A stretch of 64,000 bases of DNA, taken from positions 33,278 to 97,277 of the forward strand of contig URCH01000004.1 of assembly GCA_900546275.1 (NCBI GenBank), read 5' to 3'. Every line of letters starts with the position of its first letter. The first letter of the stretch is position 1. A program made the position numbers and the translations under genes. Positions 8,429 to 16,334 of the stretch are shown here, piece by piece. Under the pieces are notes generated by a model. It had not been told where the DNA came from, searched no databases, and worked only from the letters and a program-made list of their open reading frames with translations. This DNA is from an uncultured Mycoplasmatota bacterium. GTDB taxonomy: Bacteria; Bacillota_I; Bacilli_A; RF39; UBA660.

Positions 8429-9003
8429 AAGAAATGGAAGAATATGCTAAAGAAAATAACATACCAATTATGATGGATGATGGTCTTAAATTTATAGAAG
8501 ATTATATAAAAAAAAATAATGTAAAAAGAATTCTTGAAATTGGTTCTGCAATTGGTTATTCAGCAATTAGAATGTGTTTAAATGAAAATATTTGTATAAC
8601 TACAATAGAAAGAGATGAACTAAGATATAAAGAAGCTGTAAAAAATATTAAAAAAGCAAAATTAGAAAATCAAATTACATTGATATATGATGATGCATTA
8701 AATATAGATTTAGATGAAAAATATGACTTAATATTTATAGATGCAGCAAAAGGTCAATATATAAAATTCTTTGAAAAGTTTGAAAAAAATCTATCAGAAA
8801 ATGGTGCAATAATATCTGATAATTTAAAATTTCATGGTTATACAGAGCAAAAAGAAAGAATAAAAAGTAAAAACTTACGCCAACTTGTTAATAAAATAAG
8901 AAAATATATAGAATTTTTAAAAGAAAATAATGCATATGAAACTACATTTTATGATATAGGAGATGGAATTGGTGTAACAAAAAAAAGAACTGACGATTGT
9001 TAG
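8413..9003 (+). CDS. trmR: tRNA 5-hydroxyuridine O-methyltransferase
   Basis: A 196-residue SAM-dependent O-methyltransferase. Motif I is ILEIGSAIGYSAI (about residues 40-52), followed by an acidic motif II (TTIERDE) and the metal/catalytic segment DLIFIDAAKGQY, as in the COMT-like family. In B. subtilis the gene after the MltG homologue is yrrM (trmR), which makes 5-methoxyuridine at the tRNA wobble position; the same order here supports that assignment. It begins inside mltG after AGGTGAAGG. Confidence 0.82.
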   Translation: MVQLLKEMEEYAKENNIPIMMDDGLKFIEDYIKKNNVKRILEIGSAIGYSAIRMCLNENICITTIERDELRYKEAVKNIKKAKLENQITLIYDDALNIDLDEKYDLIFIDAAKGQYIKFFEKFEKNLSENGAIISDNLKFHGYTEQKERIKSKNLRQLVNKIRKYIEFLKENNAYETTFYDIGDGIGVTKKRTDDC

Positions 9004-9010
9004 TTCTTTT
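8983..9010 (+). terminator. Terminator after trmR
   Basis: AAAAGAACT/AGTTCTTTT stem, 10-base loop, overlapping the trmR stop codon. Confidence 0.65.
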
Positions 9011-9017
9011 ATTAACA

Positions 9018-9046
9018 TTTACAATTTATGTAGTAGGTGCTATAAT
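9018..9046 (+). promoter_or_regulatory. Promoter upstream of the lipoprotein operon
   Basis: TTTACA (9018-9023), 17-base spacer, TATAAT (9041-9046). An 11-bp inverted repeat (TATATCAAAAA/TTTTTGATATA) follows at 9085-9112, with a second TATAAT at 9109-9114 lying on its right arm. Confidence 0.55.
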
Positions 9047-9133
9047 TATATAGACAGATAATTTACATGCAAATAAATATTTGTATATCAAAAACAGTAT
9101 TTTTTTGATATAATTTAGATAAGTAGGTGAGTC

Positions 9134-9793
9134 ATGAAAAAAAAAGCTATATTACTAATCCTATTACTTTTAGTAAGTGGCTGTACGATTGTTAGAATTG
9201 ATACAAAAAATATAGACACAATAATAGATGTAGTATTATCAAAAAATAATACACTATATAATCAAGTTGGAAAAGGATATAAATATTATATTCCAAGAGG
9301 TGTTTCACATATAAACACAATAGAATATAATGACACATTATATTCCAATGGAAACTATTATTACTTATATATTGATGTCGTAAGTTATTATTATAAAAAA
9401 GAACTTGCTTGTGAACAATCAAATGATTCATATTACTTTAAAAAAATAGAGAATGGTGATAAAACAGGTTGTGTATTAATAACAAATACAAATAATAAAT
9501 ACTTAATAAAATTTGTTTATAATTATGCAATAATAGAAGCATTAGTTGATAAAGAACAAATAAATGATGTTATACTGAACTCTTCTTATATTTTGTCAAC
9601 AATAAAATATAATGACAAAGTAATCAAAATAATGCTTGATACCGATTATTTTAAAAACAAAGAAGAAAAGTATACTTTATTTGAATCACATCCAGGAAAT
9701 GAAAACTTTTTCCCTATTTATGACGATGGAGAAGAAGATACAAATAATACTGAAAACAGTAATGAAGAAAATATGTCTGAAGAAACAGAATAA
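9134..9793 (+). CDS. Putative lipoprotein of unknown function
   Basis: A 219-residue protein with a lipoprotein signal: a Lys-rich start, a run of Leu/Ile, and the lipobox LVSGC with Cys at about residue 17. The mature part is rich in Tyr and Asn and has no motif I recognise; its last 25 residues are very acidic and Asn/Glu-rich. It should be anchored on the outer face of the membrane. It starts 12 bases before the acidic protein at 9806 and likely heads an envelope operon with the three genes after it. Confidence 0.65.
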   Translation: MKKKAILLILLLLVSGCTIVRIDTKNIDTIIDVVLSKNNTLYNQVGKGYKYYIPRGVSHINTIEYNDTLYSNGNYYYLYIDVVSYYYKKELACEQSNDSYYFKKIENGDKTGCVLITNTNNKYLIKFVYNYAIIEALVDKEQINDVILNSSYILSTIKYNDKVIKIMLDTDYFKNKEEKYTLFESHPGNENFFPIYDDGEEDTNNTENSNEENMSEETE

Positions 9794-9805
9794 GGAAGGT
9801 GGATT

Positions 9806-10591
9806 ATGAAATTAGTCGACAAAATTAAAAATATGTTTACAGAAGAAGTAGAAGAAGAAAAACCAGTAATAAAAAAAGAGGTAATGCATGTAGAAATTAA
9901 TACTCCTAAACAAGAAGAAATAGAAGAAGTAGAAACTTTTGAAGAACCTGTTAAAGAGGAAAAACCAGCGCCTATATTTTTTGATGATAAAGATTTTGAT
10001 GCTTTAGAAAAACCAAAAATTGAAAAAGTTGAAAAAGTTCAAGAAGAAGAAACTTTTAAAGATAAGTATAAAGGTAAGAAACAATTAGAAGAACAAAAAA
10101 CAAAAGTATTTAAACCATCTCCAATTATTTCTCCTGTATATGGTATTTTAGATAAAGATTATACAACAGATGAAAGCGAAACAAAAAAAATTGTTCCAAT
10201 GACAGTTCATTATGAACATAAAGAATTAACTGTTGATGATATAAGAAGAAAAGCATTTGGAACATTGGAAGATGATATAGAAACAACTTTATTTGGAAAA
10301 GAAGAAATGCCACCAATGCATGAAAAAAAAGATGAACCTGAACAAGAAGAAGTAACAGGTGAAATAATAGATGAACCAACAGTAGAAGAAGAAAAAAAAC
10401 ACGATGATTTAGAAGATTTTGATGATTTTGAATATGAAAAAGAAAAATCATCATTAGAAGATGATTTTGACCTTTCTGATAATATTATGAATAATTATGA
10501 TGAAACTGAAAAAACTAATGATGAAAGTATTTCTGATAGTGATTTGTTTGATCTTATTGATTCAATGTATGACGAAGGGGATAAGAAATAA
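9806..10591 (+). CDS. Acidic protein with a SepF-like amphipathic start (unknown function)
   Basis: A 261-residue protein I cannot place in a family. Residues 1-11 (MKLVDKIKNMF) form a short amphipathic basic helix like the membrane-targeting sequence of SepF. Then come long Glu/Lys-rich stretches, a single hydrophobic conserved-looking segment FKPSPIISPVYGIL (about residues 101-114), a second folded-looking block around residues 130-170, and a very acidic, Asp-rich C-terminus. No membrane segment is present. It may be a largely disordered membrane-associated scaffold (inference). It ends overlapping the start of the DUF948-like gene. Confidence 0.55.
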   Translation: MKLVDKIKNMFTEEVEEEKPVIKKEVMHVEINTPKQEEIEEVETFEEPVKEEKPAPIFFDDKDFDALEKPKIEKVEKVQEEETFKDKYKGKKQLEEQKTKVFKPSPIISPVYGILDKDYTTDESETKKIVPMTVHYEHKELTVDDIRRKAFGTLEDDIETTLFGKEEMPPMHEKKDEPEQEEVTGEIIDEPTVEEEKKHDDLEDFDDFEYEKEKSSLEDDFDLSDNIMNNYDETEKTNDESISDSDLFDLIDSMYDEGDKK

Positions 10592-10875
10592 TGACAATTA
10601 ATGAAATTTTACCAATCATATTATATACACTTTTGAGTATACTTATAATAGTTTTAATAATTTTTATTATAAGACTTTTCAAAACACTAAAAAAAGTAGA
10701 TAAAACAATAGATGATTTAAATATAAAATTAAATAAAGTTAATGGTGTTTTTGATATAGTAAATAAAAGTACAGATGCTATAAGCATGATAAGCGATAAA
10801 ATAGTAAATGGAACAATGACACTTGTCTCTAAAATATTTAAAAATAAAAAAAGAGAGGATGATTTCGATGAGTAA
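10591..10875 (+). CDS. Small DUF948-like membrane protein
   Basis: A 94-residue protein with one N-terminal membrane helix (about residues 8-28) followed by an amphipathic, coiled-coil-like cytoplasmic region with regular Lys/Asp/Ile spacing and a basic tail. Size and layout fit the DUF948 group often found next to YtxH proteins in Bacilli. The function is unknown. It overlaps its upstream neighbour by one base and the next gene by 8 bases, so the three are probably made together. Confidence 0.6.
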   Translation: MTINEILPIILYTLLSILIIVLIIFIIRLFKTLKKVDKTIDDLNIKLNKVNGVFDIVNKSTDAISMISDKIVNGTMTLVSKIFKNKKREDDFDE

Positions 10876-11278
10876 GAAAAAAGGTTTTGGTAAATTTTTA
10901 GCAGGAGTAGGTATTGGTGCAGGACTTGGAGTTTTATTCGCACCTAAAAAAGGTAGTGAAACAAGAAGAGAATTAAAACAAAAATTAAATGAAATGCTAG
11001 AAAAAGCAAAAAATGTAGATATAGAAGAAGTAAAACAAAATATTGAAACAAAAATTGAAGAAATCAAAGAAGAATTATCAGATTTAGATAAAGAAAAAGC
11101 TTTAAAAATAGCAAAGAAAAAAGCAAAACAATTACAAGAAAAAGCACAAGATTTAGTTGATTATGCTATAGAAAAAGGAACTCCAGTTTTAGAAAAAACA
11201 GCAGCATCTATAAAAGAAAAAACTATAGAAGTTACTAAAGAAATATTGAATAAATTAGAAGAAACAGATAATAAATAA
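10868..11278 (+). CDS. YtxH domain-containing protein
   Basis: A 136-residue protein with the YtxH signature near its N-terminus: FGKFLAGVGIGAGLGVLFAPKKGSETR (about residues 6-32, a Gly-rich membrane segment followed by the APKKG..TR motif), then a long Lys/Glu-rich helix. YtxH proteins are general-stress or envelope-associated in Bacillus, without a known biochemical role. The ATG at 10868 is chosen because AGAGAGGA precedes it and the extra upstream residues in the open frame do not match the family. Confidence 0.82.
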   Translation: MSKKKGFGKFLAGVGIGAGLGVLFAPKKGSETRRELKQKLNEMLEKAKNVDIEEVKQNIETKIEEIKEELSDLDKEKALKIAKKKAKQLQEKAQDLVDYAIEKGTPVLEKTAASIKEKTIEVTKEILNKLEETDNK

Positions 11279-11290
11279 TTCTGTTTTTTT
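11262..11290 (+). terminator. Terminator after the YtxH gene
   Basis: AAACAGA/TCTGTTT stem with a T7 run, the stop codon lying in the loop. Confidence 0.65.
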
Positions 11291-11344
11291 GATTTGATAT
11301 ATTTATAAAAATATAGTATAATTGAATACGATTGGAGTTGACTT

Positions 11345-11815
11345 ATGAAATTTATAAAGAAAAATAAAAACACATTTATTATTTTAGGAATTGTACTTAT
11401 TGTATTAATAATAACTTTTATTGCATTATTCCGTTTTTTATTTTCAGGATATAAAACTTCAAAGTATGGTAATAGACTAACTGGAATAGAAAATGTTCAA
11501 ATTTCCGATGAAACAATAAATGCAAGCAAAGAAGTATTAAAATCAATAAAAGGAGTAACAGATGTATCTTACCATTTATCAGGTAAAATATGTAATTTTA
11601 TACTAATTGTTGATAAGGACGCAAACCCTGATACTATTATGAAAGAAGCTGGCAAAATCTTGGAAAAATTTTCAACAGACGAAAAAAAATTCTATGATTT
11701 TCAAATACTTGTAAAATCATCAGAGGATAGTAAAAATTTTCCTATAATTGGATATAAAATAAATTATGGAGAAACATTTACTTGGACAGGAAAGGTAGTA
11801 GAAGATGAAGAATAA
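11345..11815 (+). CDS. Single-pass membrane protein of unknown function
   Basis: A 156-residue protein with a basic start, one strong membrane helix (about residues 11-33) and a soluble C-terminal domain of about 115 residues with alternating hydrophobic strands (SYHLSGKICNFILIVDKDAN) that looks like a small alpha/beta fold. I do not recognise the family. It overlaps the next gene by 11 bases, so it is likely a partner of, or co-regulated with, that receptor. An upstream AT-rich -10 (TATAAT, 11316-11321) fits a promoter after the YtxH terminator. Confidence 0.6.
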   Translation: MKFIKKNKNTFIILGIVLIVLIITFIALFRFLFSGYKTSKYGNRLTGIENVQISDETINASKEVLKSIKGVTDVSYHLSGKICNFILIVDKDANPDTIMKEAGKILEKFSTDEKKFYDFQILVKSSEDSKNFPIIGYKINYGETFTWTGKVVEDEE

Positions 11816-13847
11816 AAAAGTAATAATAATATCCATAGTTTTGATTTTAATTGCTGCTATTACTTTTGGGGTAGTATATTTTCTAAATAATGAGGATGAG
11901 AAAACTACCCTTTCATTATTAGATAAACAATGGATAGAAAACAATAAAAATAATGTTGTTGATTTATCAATTTTTACGGATGTGCCAACACTAAGTGATA
12001 ATGGAACAGGATTGGTATTTGATTTTTTAAATAGTTTAAAAAATGATACTACAATAACATTTAATAATATTGCTTATAAAATAGGAAATGATGCAAAAAC
12101 AGATTATGCATTTAAACAAGTTGAAAAACAAGGCGAAAATCAATTACTTTTATATAGAGATAACAAAGTATTAATTACAAAAAATGATATTACTTATAGT
12201 AATCTAGAAGAAATAAAAAATATAAAAATAGGTGTATTAAAATCAGAAAAAGATAGAATACAAAAACATTTATCAGTTTGTTCTAATATTACCTTTATTG
12301 AATATGAAACACAAGAATCTATGATTTCAAAAATAAGTGATGAAAAAAGTGAAATAGATGCAATTATTGTTTCAAGATTAGTAAGTCTAAAAGATATTTT
12401 AGGTAATGATAAATATTTTATTGCTTATAATTTAATGGATTTAACAGATGATTATGTATTAAATTTAGGTAACAATGATAAATTAAATGAAATTGTAACT
12501 AAATATTTTAAAAAATGGAAAGATAATAACTCTCAAAAACTATATAATGATTATTTTGCTAATGATTTACTTACTTACTTAAATATAGCAGAAAAAGAAA
12601 AATCTGATTTTAAAGCTAAAAGGTATACATATGGATTTGTTGAAAATGCACCATATGATTTAAATGTAGATGGAACACTAAAAGGTATTAATAAAAGTAT
12701 TTTAGAAGACTTTTCTAAAATGTTTAATTTAGAATTTATATATAAAAAATATTCATCATATTCAGATTTAAAAAAGGCATTTAATAATAAAGAAATCGAC
12801 TTATTCTTTGATAATTATATAGATGATACATATGAGGTTGATAATTCTTTATTATCATCAAATTATAATGAAAAAGCAGTAGTATTAACTAATAAAAATA
12901 TAACAATTGATTCAATATATTCCCTAATTGGTGAACAAGTAATAACACTTGAAAATAGCCGTTTAGCAAAAGAATTAGAAGATATTGGAATAAATACTAA
13001 AAAATATTCTAGTATAAATAAAATTATTAGTAGAGCAAAATCAAATGATATTATAGTTATAGATAATGAAATTTATAATTATTATGTATCAAAAAGTAAT
13101 ATCAAATTTAAAAACGTTTATACTTATAATATGCAATCAGATTATTATTATAGAGTTAGTAATCAAGATAATAGTATGTTTGTTAAAATATTTAATAATT
13201 ACTTAAAAACAGCTCATATAAATTCATTAACTGTTTCAGGATATAATGATACAATAAATGTAAAATATGTTCCTATTATAATTAAATATGTACTTATAGT
13301 TCTTGCTGTACTTATATCTATGAGTTTAGTAACTTTTATAATTTTAAAAATAAAAAATTCAATGGGTAAGAAAGAAAAAGTATTTACTAAAGAAGACAAA
13401 TTAAGATATATTGATATGCTTACATCATTAAAAAATAGAAATTATTTAAATGATAACTTGGAAAAATGGGATAACAGTGGTATTTATCCACAGGCTATAA
13501 TAATAATTGATTTAAATAATATTGCTTATATAAATGACAATTATGGTCATGAAGAGGGAGATAAAATAATTGGTGAGGCAGGTAATATATTAATTAGAAA
13601 TCAAATGCCTAACACTGATATTATAAGAACAAATGGAAATGAATTCTTAGTATACTTAGTTTCATATGATGAAAAACAAGTAGTTTCTTATATGAAAAAA
13701 CTAAACAAAGAGTTCAAAGAACTTTCTCATAAGTTTGGTGCTGCACTTGGTTATAGCATGATAACAGATGGTACAAAAACTGTAGATGATGCAATTAATG
13801 AAGCAACACTTGATATGAGAAGCAATAAAGAAGAACTAAATAATTAA
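11805..13847 (+). CDS. Receptor with solute-binding region(s) and a degenerate GGDEF domain
   Basis: A 680-residue protein: N-terminal membrane helix (about 5-25), an extracellular part that reads as one or two periplasmic-binding (SBP_bac_3-like) lobes (a second begins near residue 268 with YGFVENAPYDLNVDGTLKG), a second membrane helix (about 492-515), and a cytoplasmic GGDEF domain (about 540-678). The domain keeps the LT.L.NR start, Asp569 and the YGHEEGD segment, but the signature loop is N-G-N-E-F (610-614) instead of GGDEF. The third position, normally an acidic metal ligand, is Asn, so diguanylate cyclase activity is doubtful. It may be a c-di-GMP- or GTP-binding sensor, or inactive. 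Confidence 0.75.
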   Translation: MKNKKVIIISIVLILIAAITFGVVYFLNNEDEKTTLSLLDKQWIENNKNNVVDLSIFTDVPTLSDNGTGLVFDFLNSLKNDTTITFNNIAYKIGNDAKTDYAFKQVEKQGENQLLLYRDNKVLITKNDITYSNLEEIKNIKIGVLKSEKDRIQKHLSVCSNITFIEYETQESMISKISDEKSEIDAIIVSRLVSLKDILGNDKYFIAYNLMDLTDDYVLNLGNNDKLNEIVTKYFKKWKDNNSQKLYNDYFANDLLTYLNIAEKEKSDFKAKRYTYGFVENAPYDLNVDGTLKGINKSILEDFSKMFNLEFIYKKYSSYSDLKKAFNNKEIDLFFDNYIDDTYEVDNSLLSSNYNEKAVVLTNKNITIDSIYSLIGEQVITLENSRLAKELEDIGINTKKYSSINKIISRAKSNDIIVIDNEIYNYYVSKSNIKFKNVYTYNMQSDYYYRVSNQDNSMFVKIFNNYLKTAHINSLTVSGYNDTINVKYVPIIIKYVLIVLAVLISMSLVTFIILKIKNSMGKKEKVFTKEDKLRYIDMLTSLKNRNYLNDNLEKWDNSGIYPQAIIIIDLNNIAYINDNYGHEEGDKIIGEAGNILIRNQMPNTDIIRTNGNEFLVYLVSYDEKQVVSYMKKLNKEFKELSHKFGAALGYSMITDGTKTVDDAINEATLDMRSNKEELNN

Positions 13848-13873
13848 ACCTGACTTTATAAAGTCAGGTTTTT
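13846..13873 (+). terminator. Terminator after the GGDEF-like receptor gene
   Basis: AAACCTGACTT/AAGTCAGGTTT, TATA loop, then T-rich. One of the strongest hairpins in the window. Confidence 0.85.
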
Positions 13874-13875
13874 AT

Positions 13876-13903
13876 TTGACAAAATATATATTTATTATAT
13901 AAT
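13876..13903 (+). promoter_or_regulatory. Full-consensus promoter of the sigma factor gene
   Basis: TTGACA (13876-13881), 16-base spacer, TATAAT (13898-13903); a second TATAAT overlaps at 13903-13908. It begins three bases after the preceding terminator. Confidence 0.7.
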
Positions 13904-13930
13904 ATAATTTAACTTTGAGAGGTGAATAGT

Positions 13931-15148
13931 ATGTATGATAAAACAGATGCAGATGAAAAAAAATTATCAAAGATAGAAACAATCGAGTTATTAAAAGAAG
14001 CACATGAAGGAAATCAGAAGTCACGTGAAAAGGCAATTTTAAATAATGTTGGATTAGTAGTGCATCAGGTAAATAAAAATTTTAAATCCGTTAAATATGA
14101 TAAAAATGATTTAATATCATTTGGAATTATTGGTTTAATGAAAGCAATAGATACATATGACTTAACAAGAAATATAGAATTTTCTACATATGCATCAAAG
14201 TGCATTAATAATGAAATTTTAATGTATTTAAGAAGAATGGAAAAACATAAAAATACTTGTAGCTTAGATGATATGCGCACTTTTATTGATGGAAAAGAAT
14301 TTAAATTAGAAGATGCCATTAGTTCTGAAATAAACATTGAAAAAGATTATATTGATAAGGAAAAATATTTAAGAATAAGAGAAATAGTTAATGAATTACC
14401 TGAAAAAAATAAAAAAATTATTATGCTTTATTTTGGTTTTTATAATGATAAAAGATATACACAGTTAGAAATAGCACAAATGCTTTCAACCTCACAAGAT
14501 AATATTTCAAGAACTATTACTAAAATTTTAGAAAAATTAAGATATCTATTTGAACAAGAAGGGTTTGGAACCTTATCAAATCATCCAAAGCAAAGAAAAC
14601 AAAGGGGATTTAAAACAATATATGAATTTTTTGATGAATATGCAAAGCAACAAGTTGATTTTGCAATATCAAAACTACCTATTGAAGAAAAAAATCTTAT
14701 ATTTTTAAGATATGGTAATGATTTACAACACCCTACATTGAACAAAATGGATCAAAAACAAATTTCCCGTTTTTATAATAGAACAATACCTAAAATTAAA
14801 GATATATTGGAAAAACAATTAAATTCTAGATTTGATTTAGATGATTGTAGTAATAAAGATGGTTTACAAGAATCTTATATAAAATTATTAAGCATGTTTA
14901 AAAATATGAACTTTATGAAATTATTTAATAAATATTCAGAAAAAGAAGTTATGGTAGTAATTTTAAAATTAGGATGTATTAATGGTTCATACTTAGATTC
15001 AGAACAAATATCAGAATTTTTAAACATAAGTGTAGAAGAAGTTATAGATATAACAAAAAAAGTTTTACTAGATTTAAAAGAAAATATAGATGGAATAATA
15101 TGTCTTAATTCTGAAGAATCAATTCATATTAAAAAATATAATATATAA
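13931..15148 (+). CDS. Sigma-70 family sigma factor, SigE/SigK-like, with extended C-terminus
   Basis: A 405-residue protein. Residues about 25-105 are sigma region 2, very like sporulation SigE/SigK (GIIGLMKAIDTYD, then FSTYASKCINNEILMYLRR). Region 4 lies near 155-205 (ELPEKNKKII.LYFG, then a helix-turn-helix with LEIAQMLSTSQDNISRTI). SigE and SigK normally end at about 235-240 residues. This protein continues for about 200 more, containing two further stretches that look like weak region-4 repeats (about 235-290 and 330-390). The ATG at 13931 follows AGAGGTG. No pro-sequence like that of SigE/SigK is obvious. It may be a housekeeping-independent developmental or stress sigma factor (inference). 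Confidence 0.8.
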   Translation: MYDKTDADEKKLSKIETIELLKEAHEGNQKSREKAILNNVGLVVHQVNKNFKSVKYDKNDLISFGIIGLMKAIDTYDLTRNIEFSTYASKCINNEILMYLRRMEKHKNTCSLDDMRTFIDGKEFKLEDAISSEINIEKDYIDKEKYLRIREIVNELPEKNKKIIMLYFGFYNDKRYTQLEIAQMLSTSQDNISRTITKILEKLRYLFEQEGFGTLSNHPKQRKQRGFKTIYEFFDEYAKQQVDFAISKLPIEEKNLIFLRYGNDLQHPTLNKMDQKQISRFYNRTIPKIKDILEKQLNSRFDLDDCSNKDGLQESYIKLLSMFKNMNFMKLFNKYSEKEVMVVILKLGCINGSYLDSEQISEFLNISVEEVIDITKKVLLDLKENIDGIICLNSEESIHIKKYNI

Positions 15149-15178
15149 ATATATAATATAAGTATGAGGAGAGTTATA

Positions 15179-16228
15179 ATGAAATTTAAGAAAAATAAAT
15201 CAATTAGTATTAATGAACCAAACGATATTAATATTAAAATAAATACTACTACTTGGAATAAGGCAATTGAAAATTTAAAATATGATAAAACTGTTGATAT
15301 TAATCAATACATTTTTAATAAATTGGGATTTACAAATGGAGATGAAATTCAAATTTTTTCATTAGGATTAACTGAAGAAATGAATAAAAAAATCCCTGGT
15401 TGGAGTAAAGTTGTATCTAATTATGAAACAAAAGCATTGCCTAAATATTGCTTTAAAATTGTTTCTTCTAAAAAAGGAGAATTTATTTTAGGTATTTGTA
15501 GTACTTCAGTTGTATTGTTAAATGAAACTAGTGAGAAACTATATTCATTCATTTACAATGATATGGTTAAACTAGAAATGGAAAAAGATATTGTATATAA
15601 CGAAAATATAAAATTAGAAATTATATGTTTGTACAATAAATTATTCATAACATGTGAAGAAGTTAATAGAAAAAACAGATCATTAAAATTTGATTTTTCT
15701 ATTAATGAAGATCTTATTAGTTGTTTTGATGATTCAACAAAAACAATTCAAGATTTCAAAAATAGAAGAAGTAATGTGTTTGAAATCACACAACAATTGT
15801 TAAATCTAAAAGCAATACCTGATAATAATGATACAATTAAATTATTTGATGAAATATCATTAAACAGTTTCTTTAAAGAAGAAATCGTATTAAATGAAAT
15901 AGTTTTATCTAGTGAAACTAGAGAAGATATAATAAAATTTGAAAATAAAAGAGTTTCAAAATATCAAATAAATGATTCAGATAAAAATAAAAAAAGAATA
16001 AGTTCAAACGGATATAGTATGATATCAGCTGAAAATTATAAAATAGAAACATCAAACAAAGGTATTAATATAAATATACCAGCTATATCAAAAAAATCTT
16101 GGTTAAATGAAGGACAGACTTATTTAGCTCAAACAGTTAAACAAGGTATTTCTGAACAAAAAAATATGGAATGTCTATTTGATGAGGTAGAAGAAGTAGT
16201 AAATAAAAGTTTAAAATTAAAAAAATAA
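15179..16228 (+). CDS. Hypothetical cytoplasmic protein downstream of the sigma factor
   Basis: A 349-residue protein with no signal, no membrane helix and no motif I recognise. It looks like two alpha/beta regions (about 15-200 and 215-300) separated by a charged helix, with a Lys-rich C-terminus. It starts 30 bases after the sigma gene, preceded by GAGGAGAG, and shares its terminator, so it is probably in the same transcript. An anti-sigma or sigma-controlled role can be imagined from position only. The in-frame ATG at 15164 is rejected because it overlaps the ribosome-binding site of the ATG at 15179. Confidence 0.55.
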   Translation: MKFKKNKSISINEPNDINIKINTTTWNKAIENLKYDKTVDINQYIFNKLGFTNGDEIQIFSLGLTEEMNKKIPGWSKVVSNYETKALPKYCFKIVSSKKGEFILGICSTSVVLLNETSEKLYSFIYNDMVKLEMEKDIVYNENIKLEIICLYNKLFITCEEVNRKNRSLKFDFSINEDLISCFDDSTKTIQDFKNRRSNVFEITQQLLNLKAIPDNNDTIKLFDEISLNSFFKEEIVLNEIVLSSETREDIIKFENKRVSKYQINDSDKNKKRISSNGYSMISAENYKIETSNKGININIPAISKKSWLNEGQTYLAQTVKQGISEQKNMECLFDEVEEVVNKSLKLKK

Positions 16229-16230
16229 GA

Positions 16231-16257
16231 AATAGATGCTTTGAAGCATCTATTTTT
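16231..16257 (+). terminator. Terminator after the sigma factor operon
   Basis: ATAGATGC/GCATCTAT stem with a TTTGAA loop (both can extend by further A/T pairs), then TTTTTG. Confidence 0.8.
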
Positions 16258-16273
16258 GTGTTTGTACGCGAAT

Positions 16274-16302
16274 TTGACAATGTTTATAATTTCTGTTAAA
16301 AT
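16274..16302 (+). promoter_or_regulatory. Promoter of the HAD-acyltransferase operon
   Basis: TTGACA (16274-16279), 17-base spacer, TAAAAT (16297-16302) preceded by TG (extended -10). The start codon follows about 32 bases later after AAAGGGGGAAA. Confidence 0.65.
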
Positions 16303-16334
16303 ACGCCTAACTGTTAACAAAAGGGGGAAAAAAT

